From: an uncultured Schaedlerella sp.
GTDB lineage: Bacteria > Bacillota > Clostridia > Lachnospirales > Lachnospiraceae
Reading direction: 5' to 3'
Assembly: GCA_934435195.1 (NCBI GenBank)
Contig: CAKSAJ010000019.1
Coordinates: forward strand, 1-57,360
DNA length: 57,360 nucleotides
Shown: piece by piece, positions 1 to 8,306 of the stretch
Layout of the letters: every line of letters begins with the position of its first letter
Position numbering within the stretch: position 1 is the first letter of the stretch
The notes under the pieces: model-generated
Told to the model about the DNA's origin: nothing
Database searches by the model: none
Seen by the model: only the letters and a program-made list of their open reading frames with translations
Made by a program: the position numbers and the translations under genes

Positions 1-3
1 TAT

Positions 4-64
4 CGCACTTTTACATAAAAATAAAGTGCGTAAGTTTTGGTTACCGGTAACTTACACACTTTAT
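4..64. promoter_or_regulatory. overlapping inverted repeats
   Basis: Several inverted repeats compete for the same bases. CGCACTTT (4-11) pairs with AAAGTGCG (23-30). GTAAGTT (30-36) pairs with AACTTAC (49-55) around the perfect 12-bp palindrome GTTACCGGTAAC (40-51). ATAAAGTG (21-28) can alternatively pair with CACTTTAT (57-64). This could be an operator cluster, or the end of a transcript from the gene to the left, which lies outside the window. Confidence 0.4.
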
Positions 65-129
65 TTTACACTCCCTCTTTTTTAATATCCCACATTTTGT
101 TTTGTACAAAAAACACGCCATTTCCTTCA

Positions 130-153
130 ACATATGCTATGATAATCATATGT
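130..153. promoter_or_regulatory. inverted repeat around a putative -10 box
   Basis: ACATATG (130-136) and CATATGT (147-153) flank a 10-base centre containing TATGAT (138-143), a plausible -10 box for the downstream transporter gene. No convincing -35 is seen. An inverted repeat centred on the -10 would suit a repressor, but that is inference. Confidence 0.35.
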
Positions 154-171
154 TTTAGGAGGCTTATTTAA

Positions 172-1116
172 ATGGATAATTTAATTTTTAGCTTAAATGC
201 TACCATCCCAATCTTTTTACTTATGGTTCTGGGACTATTTTTTCGAAAATTGAACTGGATTGATGAAGAATTTGCCACGAAAATGAATGCTTTTGTATTT
301 CGTGTCCCACTCCCGGTTATGCTATTCGCTGATTTGGCAAAGGTTGACTTTAAAAGTGCCTGGAATGGTAAATTTGTTCTTTTCTGTTTTACAGCAACAC
401 TGCTAAGTATTATTTTAGTTGCACTTTTTTCGCTTCTTTGGAAAGACAAAACCATCCAGGGAGAATTTATTCAGGCGTCTTACCGAAGCAGTGCCGCCAT
501 TCTCGGTATTGCATTTATTCAAAATATATACGGCAGCACCGGTATGGCTCCGCTTATGATCATCGGAAGCGTTCCTCTCTATAATATTATGGCAGTTATT
601 GTCCTGTCATTTTTCCAGCCGGAACAAAAAGGTCTGGACTCGAAGGTTTTGAAAAAGACTCTGATCGGGATTCTCACAAATCCGATTATTCTTGGTATTG
701 TTGCCGGATTTGTGTGGTCTGCACTAAAAATACCAATGCCTCAGATTTTAAACAAGACCGCAACCAGCATCGGTGCTACCGCAACACCGCTTGGGTTAAT
801 GGCTATGGGAGCCATGTTTGATATCCACAAGGCTCTTGGCAAGGCAAAACCTGCAGTTACCGCAACTTTTATCAAACTTATCGGGCTTTGTGCTATATTT
901 CTTCCGATTGCAGTTTTACTTGGATTTCGAAACGAAGAACTACTTGCGATACTTGTAATGCTCGGATCCGGAACAACCGTTGCCTGCTATGTCATGTCCC
1001 GTAATATGGGACATGAGGGTGTATTAACATCCAGCGTTGTTATGTTAACAACATTGTTTAGTTCCTTTACTGTAACCGGATGGCTGTATATTTTAAGAAC
1101 ACTTGGATTAATATAA
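172..1116 (+). CDS. AEC-family (auxin efflux carrier/malate permease type) transporter
   Basis: A 314-residue, strongly hydrophobic protein with about ten membrane segments in two halves. This matches the length and layout of the AEC family, whose bacterial members export or exchange small organic anions. An N-terminal helix pair is followed by FRKLNWIDEEFATKMNAFVF, typical of the family, and a second half begins near residue 170. The start is fixed by TTTAGGAGG ending 9 bases before the ATG. It stands alone, with a strong terminator directly after it. The substrate cannot be read from the sequence. The family call is firm; malate or another carboxylate is only the usual guess. Confidence 0.85.
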   Translation: MDNLIFSLNATIPIFLLMVLGLFFRKLNWIDEEFATKMNAFVFRVPLPVMLFADLAKVDFKSAWNGKFVLFCFTATLLSIILVALFSLLWKDKTIQGEFIQASYRSSAAILGIAFIQNIYGSTGMAPLMIIGSVPLYNIMAVIVLSFFQPEQKGLDSKVLKKTLIGILTNPIILGIVAGFVWSALKIPMPQILNKTATSIGATATPLGLMAMGAMFDIHKALGKAKPAVTATFIKLIGLCAIFLPIAVLLGFRNEELLAILVMLGSGTTVACYVMSRNMGHEGVLTSSVVMLTTLFSSFTVTGWLYILRTLGLI

Positions 1117-1120
1117 AAAA

Positions 1121-1166
1121 ATCACCGGAAGAATCATTTGAACTGATTCTTCCGGTGGTTTTTTTA
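1121..1166. terminator. bidirectional terminator between AEC gene and nagB
   Basis: A long GC-rich stem (ACCGGAAGAATCA paired with TGATTCTTCCGGT) is flanked by an A-run on the left and a T-run on the right. It serves the convergent genes on both sides. The nagB stop codon lies inside the right flank. Confidence 0.9.
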
Positions 1167-1895
1167 TATATCTAATTTACTCAATGCTGCTTTATCTGCA
1201 ATCACTGTTACATCATGATGTAATTGAAGTATTGATGCCGGTACCTGTGGTGATATCTCCTCACCAAACGATTTTTTCACTGCCTCTGCTTTATCTTCTC
1301 CACTAATAATAATGAGAATTTTTTTAGCTGACATAATTGTTCCTATTCCCATGGTATATGCCTGTTTCGGCACCTGTTCTTTTGATTCAAAAAAACGTTG
1401 ATTTGCCTGAATCGTTTTCTCTGATAAGGAAACACAGTGTGTTTGTTTTACAAAAACTTCAGCTGGTTCGTTAAAACCAATATGACCATTGTGTCCTAAT
1501 CCTAATAACTGAAGATCAATACCACCCAGACCTGCAATTAGGTTCTCATATCTTTGACACTCTTCATCTTGATTCTCATTCATTCCATCCGGCACAAATG
1601 TATTCTGTAATTCAATGTTTACTCTTGAAAATAAATGCTGATTCATAAAGTAATGATAACTCTGCTTATTTTCTGCATCAATTCCCTTATACTCATCCAA
1701 ATTTACTGTATGTATTTTCGAAAAATCTAAATCCCCTTTTTTATACCATTCTGTCAACTGGTCATAAACCCCTATCGGAGTAGAGCCTGTTGCTAATCCT
1801 ATGACTGATTCCGGCTTTAATATCATTTGTGCAGAAATAACATTTGCCGCTTTTCTACTCATATCTTTATAATCCTGCGCTTCTATAATCCTCAT
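1164..1895 (-). CDS. nagB: glucosamine-6-phosphate deaminase
   Basis: 243 residues, the normal length of NagB, which converts glucosamine 6-phosphate to fructose 6-phosphate and ammonia in the cytosol. Motifs: GLATGSTP (33-40), NLDEY (65-69, catalytic Asp67) and GLGHNGHIGFNEP (132-144) with His138 and Glu143. The ATG at 1895 is chosen because AAAGGAG precedes it; an upstream TTG in frame would bury that site. It is the last gene of the SIS-pfkA-HAD-nagB unit, 17 bp after the HAD gene. Its product, fructose 6-phosphate, is the substrate of the phosphofructokinase in the same unit. Confidence 0.95.
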   Translation of the reverse strand: MRIIEAQDYKDMSRKAANVISAQMILKPESVIGLATGSTPIGVYDQLTEWYKKGDLDFSKIHTVNLDEYKGIDAENKQSYHYFMNQHLFSRVNIELQNTFVPDGMNENQDEECQRYENLIAGLGGIDLQLLGLGHNGHIGFNEPAEVFVKQTHCVSLSEKTIQANQRFFESKEQVPKQAYTMGIGTIMSAKKILIIISGEDKAEAVKKSFGEEISPQVPASILQLHHDVTVIADKAALSKLDI

Positions 1896-1912
1896 CTTTT
1901 TCTCCTTTATTT

Positions 1913-2728
1913 TTATGCGATTTCTTTCCAAAAATGTTTTACTGCTTCTGCAACACCATCTTGATCATTCGAAAGTGTAACAAAATCAGATTTCTCTTTT
2001 AGCACTGGTTGTGCATTATCCATTGCCACACCTATTCCTGCATATTCAATCATCGTAAGATCATTTAGCCCATCTCCACATGCTACCATCTCTTTTCGAG
2101 AACACTCCAGATATCGCAAGAGCTTTTCTAAAGATTTTGCTTTATCAATTAAAGGCGGCATGATTTCCAGAAAAAATGGTTCGGATCGATATATACTTAA
2201 CGCATCTTTAAAATACTCTTGTAATTTTTTCTCTAATCTTTCTAAATATGTTCCATCGCCTGTAATAAGACATTTTGTAATTGGGAATGAAATATATTGT
2301 ATAAAATCTTCTACCCCTTTTATTTTCATCTTATTAATAAAAGATTCTTTTTCTACATAAAAATCTTTCGGCGTTTCTGTTATCAGTGAATCATTTTCAT
2401 ATGTGAGAAGTGCTACTTTTTTATCCTTTACCTGTTCATAAATTTCTTGAACATACGAATATTCTATTGTTCGTTCAAATATTGTTTTTTTTGTACTACA
2501 CTCTACAATCTTTCCTCCATTAAATGCAAGAATATATCCACCATATTTTTCTAATTCCAACTCTTTTGCTATCGGCCAGATTCCATACTCCGGACGGCCT
2601 GATGCAAGTACAATATGTACTCCTTTTTTCTGTAAATTTAATAATATTTTCTTAGTATAATCTGTAATTTTTTTCTTTGAATTTGTTAATGTTCCATCTA
2701 AATCAAGAACAAGAACTTTATATTTCAT
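1913..2728 (-). CDS. Cof-type HAD-superfamily phosphatase
   Basis: 271-residue HAD hydrolase of the Cof/YidA type. DLDGTLTNSKKK near residue 9 carries the nucleophile Asp, and GDGLNDLTMIEYAG near residue 220 is the Mg-binding motif IV; between them is a large C2 cap. Family members dephosphorylate sugar phosphates or flavin-type phosphates in the cytosol. Start ATG 2728 follows GGAGAG with good spacing; the in-frame TTG upstream overlaps the ribosome site. It sits between pfkA and nagB, so a sugar-phosphate substrate tied to this pathway is likely, but the exact one is unknown. Confidence 0.85.
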   Translation of the reverse strand: MKYKVLVLDLDGTLTNSKKKITDYTKKILLNLQKKGVHIVLASGRPEYGIWPIAKELELEKYGGYILAFNGGKIVECSTKKTIFERTIEYSYVQEIYEQVKDKKVALLTYENDSLITETPKDFYVEKESFINKMKIKGVEDFIQYISFPITKCLITGDGTYLERLEKKLQEYFKDALSIYRSEPFFLEIMPPLIDKAKSLEKLLRYLECSRKEMVACGDGLNDLTMIEYAGIGVAMDNAQPVLKEKSDFVTLSNDQDGVAEAVKHFWKEIA

Positions 2729-2763
2729 TCTATATCTCTCCAAAATTTAATTTATTATGTTTC

Positions 2764-3723
2764 TTAAAAGCTAATTTCCATCATCATATTATATAAATCC
2801 ATATCCAACGGTTTCTTCATCTTCAGAGCTTCTTGGATATCATAATCTACTAGATTTCCCTGTTGTAAAGCAACTACACGATTGGTTTTGCCCTCTTCAA
2901 GAAGCTTTACTGCATAATATCCCATACGAGTTGCGTTTACCCTATCTTTCAAAGTCGGGTTTCCACCTCTTTGAACATGTCCCAATATTGTTGCACGACT
3001 ATCAATTCCTGTTTTTTCCTGAATCTGCGTAGCTATTTCTACCGGATTCCCGTACCCTTCTGAAACAATAACAATAAAATGATCTTTTCCTGACTCACGA
3101 ATCTTTTTAATATTTTCTACAACATCATCAATTGGGGTAGGAATCTCTTCCGTGATAATCTGGACAGCTCCTGTTGCAATACCTGTATTTAATGCAATAT
3201 GTCCTGCATGTCTACCCATTACTTCGACTACACTACATCGTTCGTGTGACTGACATGTATCATTTAATTTGTCTACACATTCTACTACAGTATTCATTGC
3301 TGTATCATATCCGATTGTATATTCTGTTGAAGCAATATCATTGTCTATTGTTCCCGGAATACCAATACACGGCAAACCTAATTCTGACAAATATCCTGCT
3401 CCTCGATATGAACCATCTCCACCTATTACGACCAAGCCATCTAATCCTATTTCTTTAGCATTTTGAAATGCTTTTTCACGATATGCAGCTTCATAAAACT
3501 CCATACATCTTGCTGTCTTTAAAATGGTTCCTCCCGAATGAATTATTCCTGAAACACTTTCTCGATCCATAACATGATAATTTTTTTCAAGAATTCCATT
3601 ATATCCTTTAATAAATCCTATCGGTTGAATTCCATTTGCAATTGCTGTTTTTACAACTGCACGAATTGCCGCATTCATTCCTGGAGCGTCTCCACCACTA
3701 GTAAGTACTCCTATTTTTTTCAT
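2764..3723 (-). CDS. pfkA: ATP-dependent 6-phosphofructokinase
   Basis: 319 residues, the standard bacterial PfkA length. MKKIGVLTSGGDAPGMNAAI starts the protein and holds the first ATP-binding glycines; VVIGGDGSYRGA is the second nucleotide motif; PGTIDNDI carries the catalytic Asp; MGRHAGHIA and RATILGHVQRGGNP bind fructose 6-phosphate. The ATG at 3723 follows AGGAAGGTG. A PfkA inside a carbohydrate operon is unusual: it suggests the pathway delivers fructose 6-phosphate and needs extra flux. It may be a second copy beside a housekeeping pfkA outside this window, which cannot be checked here. Confidence 0.95.
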   Translation of the reverse strand: MKKIGVLTSGGDAPGMNAAIRAVVKTAIANGIQPIGFIKGYNGILEKNYHVMDRESVSGIIHSGGTILKTARCMEFYEAAYREKAFQNAKEIGLDGLVVIGGDGSYRGAGYLSELGLPCIGIPGTIDNDIASTEYTIGYDTAMNTVVECVDKLNDTCQSHERCSVVEVMGRHAGHIALNTGIATGAVQIITEEIPTPIDDVVENIKKIRESGKDHFIVIVSEGYGNPVEIATQIQEKTGIDSRATILGHVQRGGNPTLKDRVNATRMGYYAVKLLEEGKTNRVVALQQGNLVDYDIQEALKMKKPLDMDLYNMMMEISF

Positions 3724-3791
3724 TTTGTTCACCTTCCTATTGCAAAAGGGAAGCAGTTCCACCTGCCTCCCTTTCGCTTATTTTATATTTA

Positions 3792-4805
3792 TTAATATTC
3801 CATCTGACGATAGTATCTTCTAGTTGTAAGTGGATGATTTCTCTCTTTTTCAAGATGGCAACTTAATCTTTCTGTAATTGCATACATGATCATTGGAGAA
3901 ACAATTTTTCTGTATTCAGCATCTGTAAATGGAAGTTCAACTTCTTTTGTATCAAAAATATTAATAACTTTTGTTACTTTCTCAGAAAAGTTTTTAACAC
4001 GATCCATTAATGGTCTTGTCTCATCTTCTCCGTAGAAGAGGATTAAGCTTGTATCTTCTTCTACAAGTTCCAGTGTTCCATGGAAATATTCTGCTGCATG
4101 AATAGATTTTGTTTTAATCCACTGCATTTCTTCAAGGATACACATTGCATAGTCGTAAGCTTCTCCCCAAAGCATTCCAGATCCGATTACCATATGATAA
4201 TCTGTATCTTTATGTTCTACTGCCATTTTTGCACATCTATCTTCATACTGCTCTTTTGCTTTCAAGAGATATGGAACAATTTTGCTGTACTGCTCTACAA
4301 ACTCATCATATTTATCAAATTCTCCTGCATTTTTCTTGAATCTTGCAAGTAATGTAATCATATATGTGTAAATTGCTTCACACAGGCAATCATCTTCTGC
4401 AAAGCTGAAGAACTTATAATCTGCATATTCACAAGCTGGTGTATTATCATTTGATACATATACTAAAGTTCTTGCTCCAGCTTCTTTACAATATTTGATT
4501 GCTGCTACAATCTCTTTTGTATTTCCACTTCTTGTAGAGAATACACACACTGAATCTTTTGTAAATCTCTTATGTCCTGATACCATGAATTCTGCTGCAA
4601 TTACTGAGTGTGTTTCAATCTCTGAAGTTGTATCAAACCAATATTTCATCGGAAGTGAATGTGCGTAAGTTCCGCCGCATCCAATAAAGAAAATATTTGA
4701 ATAACCCTGCTGGCAAATCTCATCAACTGCTTTCTCAATCTGTGGTCTTAATGCAATTGCATCTCCTACAACTTTTTCGTAACGTGGTACATCAAAATTA
4801 AACAT
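3792..4805 (-). CDS. SIS-domain sugar-phosphate protein, FrlB/GfrE/GfrF-like deglycase candidate (copy 1)
   Basis: 337 residues with two SIS (sugar isomerase) domains. IGCGGTYAHS (41-50) and VFSTRSGNTKE (88-98) are the phosphosugar-binding loops. AEYFHGTLELVEE (238-250) aligns with the GEFRHGPLEIVE segment of fructoselysine-6-phosphate deglycase FrlB, with Glu239 and His242 in the catalytic positions. Such enzymes split a 6-phosphorylated Amadori compound into hexose 6-phosphate and amine. It opens the second transcription unit (own promoter at 4852-4880) and has an AAGGAGG site. A second copy lies in the PTS unit. An isomerase or aminosugar role is the alternative. Confidence 0.8.
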   Translation of the reverse strand: MFNFDVPRYEKVVGDAIALRPQIEKAVDEICQQGYSNIFFIGCGGTYAHSLPMKYWFDTTSEIETHSVIAAEFMVSGHKRFTKDSVCVFSTRSGNTKEIVAAIKYCKEAGARTLVYVSNDNTPACEYADYKFFSFAEDDCLCEAIYTYMITLLARFKKNAGEFDKYDEFVEQYSKIVPYLLKAKEQYEDRCAKMAVEHKDTDYHMVIGSGMLWGEAYDYAMCILEEMQWIKTKSIHAAEYFHGTLELVEEDTSLILFYGEDETRPLMDRVKNFSEKVTKVINIFDTKEVELPFTDAEYRKIVSPMIMYAITERLSCHLEKERNHPLTTRRYYRQMEY

Positions 4806-4851
4806 CTTATTTTCCTCCTTAAATTTAAATGTTATCTTGTTCGTTGATGTA

Positions 4852-4880
4852 ATAATACATCATATAACATTATATGTAAA
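4852..4880 (-). promoter_or_regulatory. promoter with embedded operator, SIS1-pfkA-HAD-nagB unit
   Basis: TTTACA (-35, 4875-4880) and TATTAT (-10, 4852-4857) are separated by exactly 17 bases. The spacer contains the operator-like 14-mer ATGTTATATGATGT (4857-4870), which abuts the -10. The same 14-mer lies at the EIIA promoter, and a one-base variant lies at the gntR promoter. Confidence 0.7.
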
Positions 4881-4889
4881 GTAGTTTTT

Positions 4890-5534
4890 TTAATTTTTTA
4901 AAATTTTTTCTATTTCATTCAAAATATCCAATAGTTCCCGTGGCTCATTTATAGAATAATCTGACATTTTCAGCTCTTCCTCTGTTCCACATCCATATTT
5001 ACAGGCAACAAACAAAATACGATTTGCCTGCGCTGCTTCAAAGTCATAACACCGGTCGCCTACTAATATTGCGAACTCTGGATTTTCATCCTGCAAAAAA
5101 CGGGCTAATGATTCCACTTTTCCTTTTTCTGGAATAATAGGTCTTACTCGATCTATTTTTTCGCGCAAATTAAGTTTGTCCAATACCTCTTCTATATACT
5201 CTTCATCGGCGTTTGAACATACTGCTGTTTTATATCCTCTTTCATGAAGAGAATCCAGCATATCTCCTACACCTTCATATTCCTCAACAGAATTATGAAA
5301 TACTGTTCTATAATAACCAGATACTAATTTCCAGAAATTATCCGCTTCTTCGCTTTTTTTCTGTCCAAAAAATTTAAGATTGGTCACTTCTACCGGTTCA
5401 CCTATCGTGCAGCGAATAGCATCTTCCGTCCAAACTGGTATATTCATTTTTTCCATTGCCAATTCAATTGATGGAATCATAAATTTATCTGTTCGACTCA
5501 ATGTTCCATCTAAATCAAAAATAATATATTTCAT
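4890..5534 (-). CDS. HAD-superfamily hydrolase, beta-phosphoglucomutase/phosphatase type
   Basis: 214 residues. IIFDLDGTLSRTD (residues 4-16) is HAD motif I with both aspartates; an alpha-helical C1 cap follows; TAVCSNADEEY is motif II, KGKVESL supplies the motif III Lys, and LVGDRCYDFEAA is motif IV. Family members are phosphoglycolate-type phosphatases or sugar phosphomutases. The ATG lies 2 bases after the stop of the PfkB kinase gene, whose end provides GAGGAATAG as ribosome site, so the two are co-translated. As last gene of the PTS unit it may remove phosphate from a dead-end sugar phosphate; that is inference. Confidence 0.85.
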   Translation of the reverse strand: MKYIIFDLDGTLSRTDKFMIPSIELAMEKMNIPVWTEDAIRCTIGEPVEVTNLKFFGQKKSEEADNFWKLVSGYYRTVFHNSVEEYEGVGDMLDSLHERGYKTAVCSNADEEYIEEVLDKLNLREKIDRVRPIIPEKGKVESLARFLQDENPEFAILVGDRCYDFEAAQANRILFVACKYGCGTEEELKMSDYSINEPRELLDILNEIEKILKN

Positions 5535-5536
5535 TT

Positions 5537-6394
5537 CTATTCCTCAATCTGATTTTTAAACCCAAAACCACCTTCTCGCAAGCAGTTGTCTGATGAATAA
5601 TGTGCTGCATCATCCATGGCTGCCTTAATCACATCTGCCTGCAAAACAACACCCTTTTTCCATCCTTTTTTCAGCAAAGATACAATCAATGCCGCAAGAT
5701 AAGAATCACCTGCTCCCATTGTGTCAACAGGTTCTACAAAATAGACTTTTCCTTTTATAAATTCGCTTCCATTGTAAAAAATCTGTCCACGGCCACCCAT
5801 AGTCGCAATTACATTTTTGCACCCATGCACATATACTTTTTTTAATAGTTCCTGTATTTCTGGTTCTTCCATATGGTCACAGGAAAATTGTCCCAATTCC
5901 AAGTATGGACATGTCATATTCAAAAACTCTTCTGTACGATATTTATCTTTTACTGAAAAATCAAAGGTCACCATTCCTGTTAAATCTTTTAATTTATATA
6001 CATCTTCATGCAATTTGGCATTACAACTTGTATGGATCACGTCAAAAGTTTTTAGATATTCCACATCTTCTGTACGAATTGTCGTTGTATGTGCCCATTT
6101 TGTCCCCAAATCACATCCTATATAATGTCTTTCACCTTCAATTACATTCACATCACATTTTTTTGTTGTTGCTTCCGGATCAAAGATACATTGAGATAAA
6201 TCTACTCCTATACTTTCCAAAGCATTTTTCAATATTTTTCCTTCTCTGTCTGCTCCAATGCTTCCTACATATGCCGCCTCTGCACCAAGAAGTGCTGCAT
6301 GAGCAGCAACGTTAACTGCATTCCCACCTGGAAACATAATCCCCATATTCATATAACGATCTATTACATTATCGCCGATTCCTGCTATTTTCAT
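5537..6394 (-). CDS. PfkB-family sugar kinase, FrlD (fructoselysine 6-kinase)-like
   Basis: 285 residues, ribokinase/PfkB fold. The N-terminus IAGIGDNVIDRY with FPGGNAVNVA (about 21-30) closely follows the pattern of FrlD, the kinase that phosphorylates fructoselysine at C6. DTMGAGDSYLA (224-234) is the second PfkB signature, with the catalytic base Asp230. ATG 6394 is chosen for the AGAGGT site 7 bases upstream; that site immediately follows an intra-operon terminator. A separate kinase would not be needed for a substrate phosphorylated by the PTS on entry, so it may act on material released inside the cell or entering by another route. Other ketose kinases cannot be excluded. Confidence 0.8.
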   Translation of the reverse strand: MKIAGIGDNVIDRYMNMGIMFPGGNAVNVAAHAALLGAEAAYVGSIGADREGKILKNALESIGVDLSQCIFDPEATTKKCDVNVIEGERHYIGCDLGTKWAHTTTIRTEDVEYLKTFDVIHTSCNAKLHEDVYKLKDLTGMVTFDFSVKDKYRTEEFLNMTCPYLELGQFSCDHMEEPEIQELLKKVYVHGCKNVIATMGGRGQIFYNGSEFIKGKVYFVEPVDTMGAGDSYLAALIVSLLKKGWKKGVVLQADVIKAAMDDAAHYSSDNCLREGGFGFKNQIEE

Positions 6395-6407
6395 GTTTTT
6401 TACCTCT

Positions 6408-6442
6408 AAAAAAGGACACCGCAAATTCTATTCGCGGTATCC
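6408..6442 (-). terminator. intra-operon terminator/attenuator between SIS2 and the PfkB kinase
   Basis: On the minus strand, GGATACCGC pairs with GCGGTGTCC and is followed by six T residues. It lies in the 59-bp gap between the second SIS gene and the kinase gene, directly before the kinase ribosome site. Partial readthrough would make expression of kinase and HAD lower than that of the permease. Confidence 0.75.
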
Positions 6443-6453
6443 TACTCATCAAT

Positions 6454-7455
6454 CTAATATTCTACTTTTCTATAGTAACGTCTAATATCAAGTGAATGAT
6501 CTCTAATTTGTTCAAAATTCTTGCTCACTCTGGACAATACCGCGTTAATCACAACCGGAGAAAGCATCCATCTAAATTTGTCACTAATACCAGGCAATTC
6601 ATAATCTGCTGTATCAAATACTGTAAAGTCATCTGTATACTGTCCTACAAAATCTTTTACTCGCTGATCCAATTTTCTAGTCTGTCCTTCTGTCATATTT
6701 AAAGCTACACAAACTCCTTTTTCCACCAATTCAATTGTTCCGTGGAAAAATTCCGGAGATGTTACAGATTTTGTTCTCAGCCACTGTGATTCCTCTAATA
6801 CGCACATTGCAAATGAATATGTAGGTCCCCACAAATTACCTGAGCCAATCCAAATCTGATATGGATCATCTTTATACTTCTCTGCATATGCTCTTGCTTT
6901 TGGCTCACTTGCTTTGCCTACAGATACCAGAGCTGCCGGAAGATTCTTCAATTCATCTGCAAACTGTTTGTAATCATCAAAGAATCCTTTATTTTCCAAC
7001 AATTTTCCAATTAGCATATACAAAACATACTCTTGTGGTCTTCCATCTTTGTATACAACGGAATAATCTGATAACTCACCCAGCGGCGAATTGTCAACTC
7101 CTAAAACAGACACAATCGTTGCTCCTTTTTCTTTGACATACTTAGCTGCTGCAACTGTCTCTTTTGTATCTCCTGATTTTGATGCCATAAATACTAATGT
7201 CTTATCTGTAAGATGATTATTTCCCTCAACAAGAAGTTCTGCTGAAATCTGTGATTGTACATTCAGATTGGACATTACTGAAATCATATAGTCAAAAGGC
7301 TGCATCATTGCAAGTGAACCACCTGAAGAAGTAAACAAAATATTGTCAAACCCTTTCTCGCAAACAGCATCTGCTATTTTTTCAATCTCTGCTCTCTGAG
7401 CATAAATATATTCTCCATTTTTCAAAATCTGGTTTTCATCAAACTTTACCATCAT
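6454..7455 (-). CDS. SIS-domain sugar-phosphate protein, FrlB/GfrE/GfrF-like deglycase candidate (copy 2)
   Basis: 333 residues, double SIS domain. SSGGSLAM (43-50) and MASKSGDTKETV (90-101) are the phosphosugar loops; PEFFHGTIELVE (234-245) carries Glu235 and His238 in the positions used by FrlB-type deglycases. It is a clear paralogue of the SIS protein at 3792-4805 (same length, same RRYYRxxEY C-terminus). Two deglycase-like proteins with a mannose-family PTS is the arrangement of the gfr fructoselysine/glucoselysine system of Salmonella. Start ATG 7455 has AGGAGGG 7 bases upstream. It is the fifth gene of the PTS unit. Confidence 0.8.
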   Translation of the reverse strand: MMVKFDENQILKNGEYIYAQRAEIEKIADAVCEKGFDNILFTSSGGSLAMMQPFDYMISVMSNLNVQSQISAELLVEGNNHLTDKTLVFMASKSGDTKETVAAAKYVKEKGATIVSVLGVDNSPLGELSDYSVVYKDGRPQEYVLYMLIGKLLENKGFFDDYKQFADELKNLPAALVSVGKASEPKARAYAEKYKDDPYQIWIGSGNLWGPTYSFAMCVLEESQWLRTKSVTSPEFFHGTIELVEKGVCVALNMTEGQTRKLDQRVKDFVGQYTDDFTVFDTADYELPGISDKFRWMLSPVVINAVLSRVSKNFEQIRDHSLDIRRYYRKVEY

Positions 7456-7478
7456 GATAATTCCCTCCTAAATCTAAA

Positions 7479-8306
7479 TTAAAAAATACCTAAAAGTGCT
7501 CCAACGATTCCTACAACCATAAGCACGATCAATATCCATGACACTTTGACTTTTTTCTGTAAAAGCCCATAAATTCCTAATGTCATTGCAAATGGAACGA
7601 GGTTTGGCATAATACCATCTAAGATTTCCTGTACCTTTACTGCTGCATCACCACTTCCGATAGCTCCGGCAATATTAACCGTTATCATACTCGGTATCAT
7701 TGCCCCAATTACCATAAGTCCAAGTACTGCTGCACCAAATGTCAATTTAGGCATCATACCTGATTCTTCAATCTTATTCAAAAAACTTGTTCCAAATTTA
7801 TATCCGAATTTTAAGCAAATATATCGAACCGCAAATGCCGGCACGTTGAATATAAGCCAGAATAAAAGTGGTCCCAGGATACTACCTTGCATTGCAAGAG
7901 ATGTACCTATTCCTGTTGCAATTACTCGAAGCGTTCCCCAGAACATAGAATCTCCAATACCTGCTAATGGTCCCATCAATGCAACCTTTACATTGTTAAT
8001 GGATGATGTATCAAAATCTTCATTTCTAGCATTACTCTCTTCCATTGCTGTTGAAATTCCAAATACCGCCGTTGAAATGTATGGTGTTGTATTAAAAAAT
8101 TCCATGTGGCGTTTTGCTGCTGCTATCTGGTCTTCTTTTTTCTGATAAATCTTTTTAATCGCAGGAAGCATTGCAAAACAATATCCCATATTCTGTTGTC
8201 TCTCATAATTCCATGAGTATTCCAAAGATAATGAACGTAAAAAGATTGATCTTAATTCCTTCTTTCCAATTACGCTCTTCTGTTCTGCTGTATTAGAAGT
8301 CGTCAT
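7479..8306 (-). CDS. PTS mannose/fructose/sorbose family EIID component
   Basis: 275 residues; ManZ/LevG-type EIID, which with EIIC forms the membrane channel of the sugar transporter. KKELRSIFLRSLSLEYSWNYERQQNMGYCFAMLPAI near the N-terminus, FFNTTPYISTAVFGI and LMGPLAGIGDSMFWGT in the middle are family hallmarks; membrane segments cluster in the C-terminal third. The GGAGGTGG ribosome site lies inside the end of the EIIC gene, which overlaps this ORF by 14 bases, so the two are translationally coupled. Confidence 0.95.
   Translation of the reverse strand: MTTSNTAEQKSVIGKKELRSIFLRSLSLEYSWNYERQQNMGYCFAMLPAIKKIYQKKEDQIAAAKRHMEFFNTTPYISTAVFGISTAMEESNARNEDFDTSSINNVKVALMGPLAGIGDSMFWGTLRVIATGIGTSLAMQGSILGPLLFWLIFNVPAFAVRYICLKFGYKFGTSFLNKIEESGMMPKLTFGAAVLGLMVIGAMIPSMITVNIAGAIGSGDAAVKVQEILDGIMPNLVPFAMTLGIYGLLQKKVKVSWILIVLMVVGIVGALLGIF

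Noticed and set aside
5905..6315. 136-aa plus-strand ORF opposite the PfkB kinase gene
   Set aside because: Leu/His/Tyr-rich composition typical of an antisense shadow; no ribosome site; the opposite strand encodes a clear kinase.
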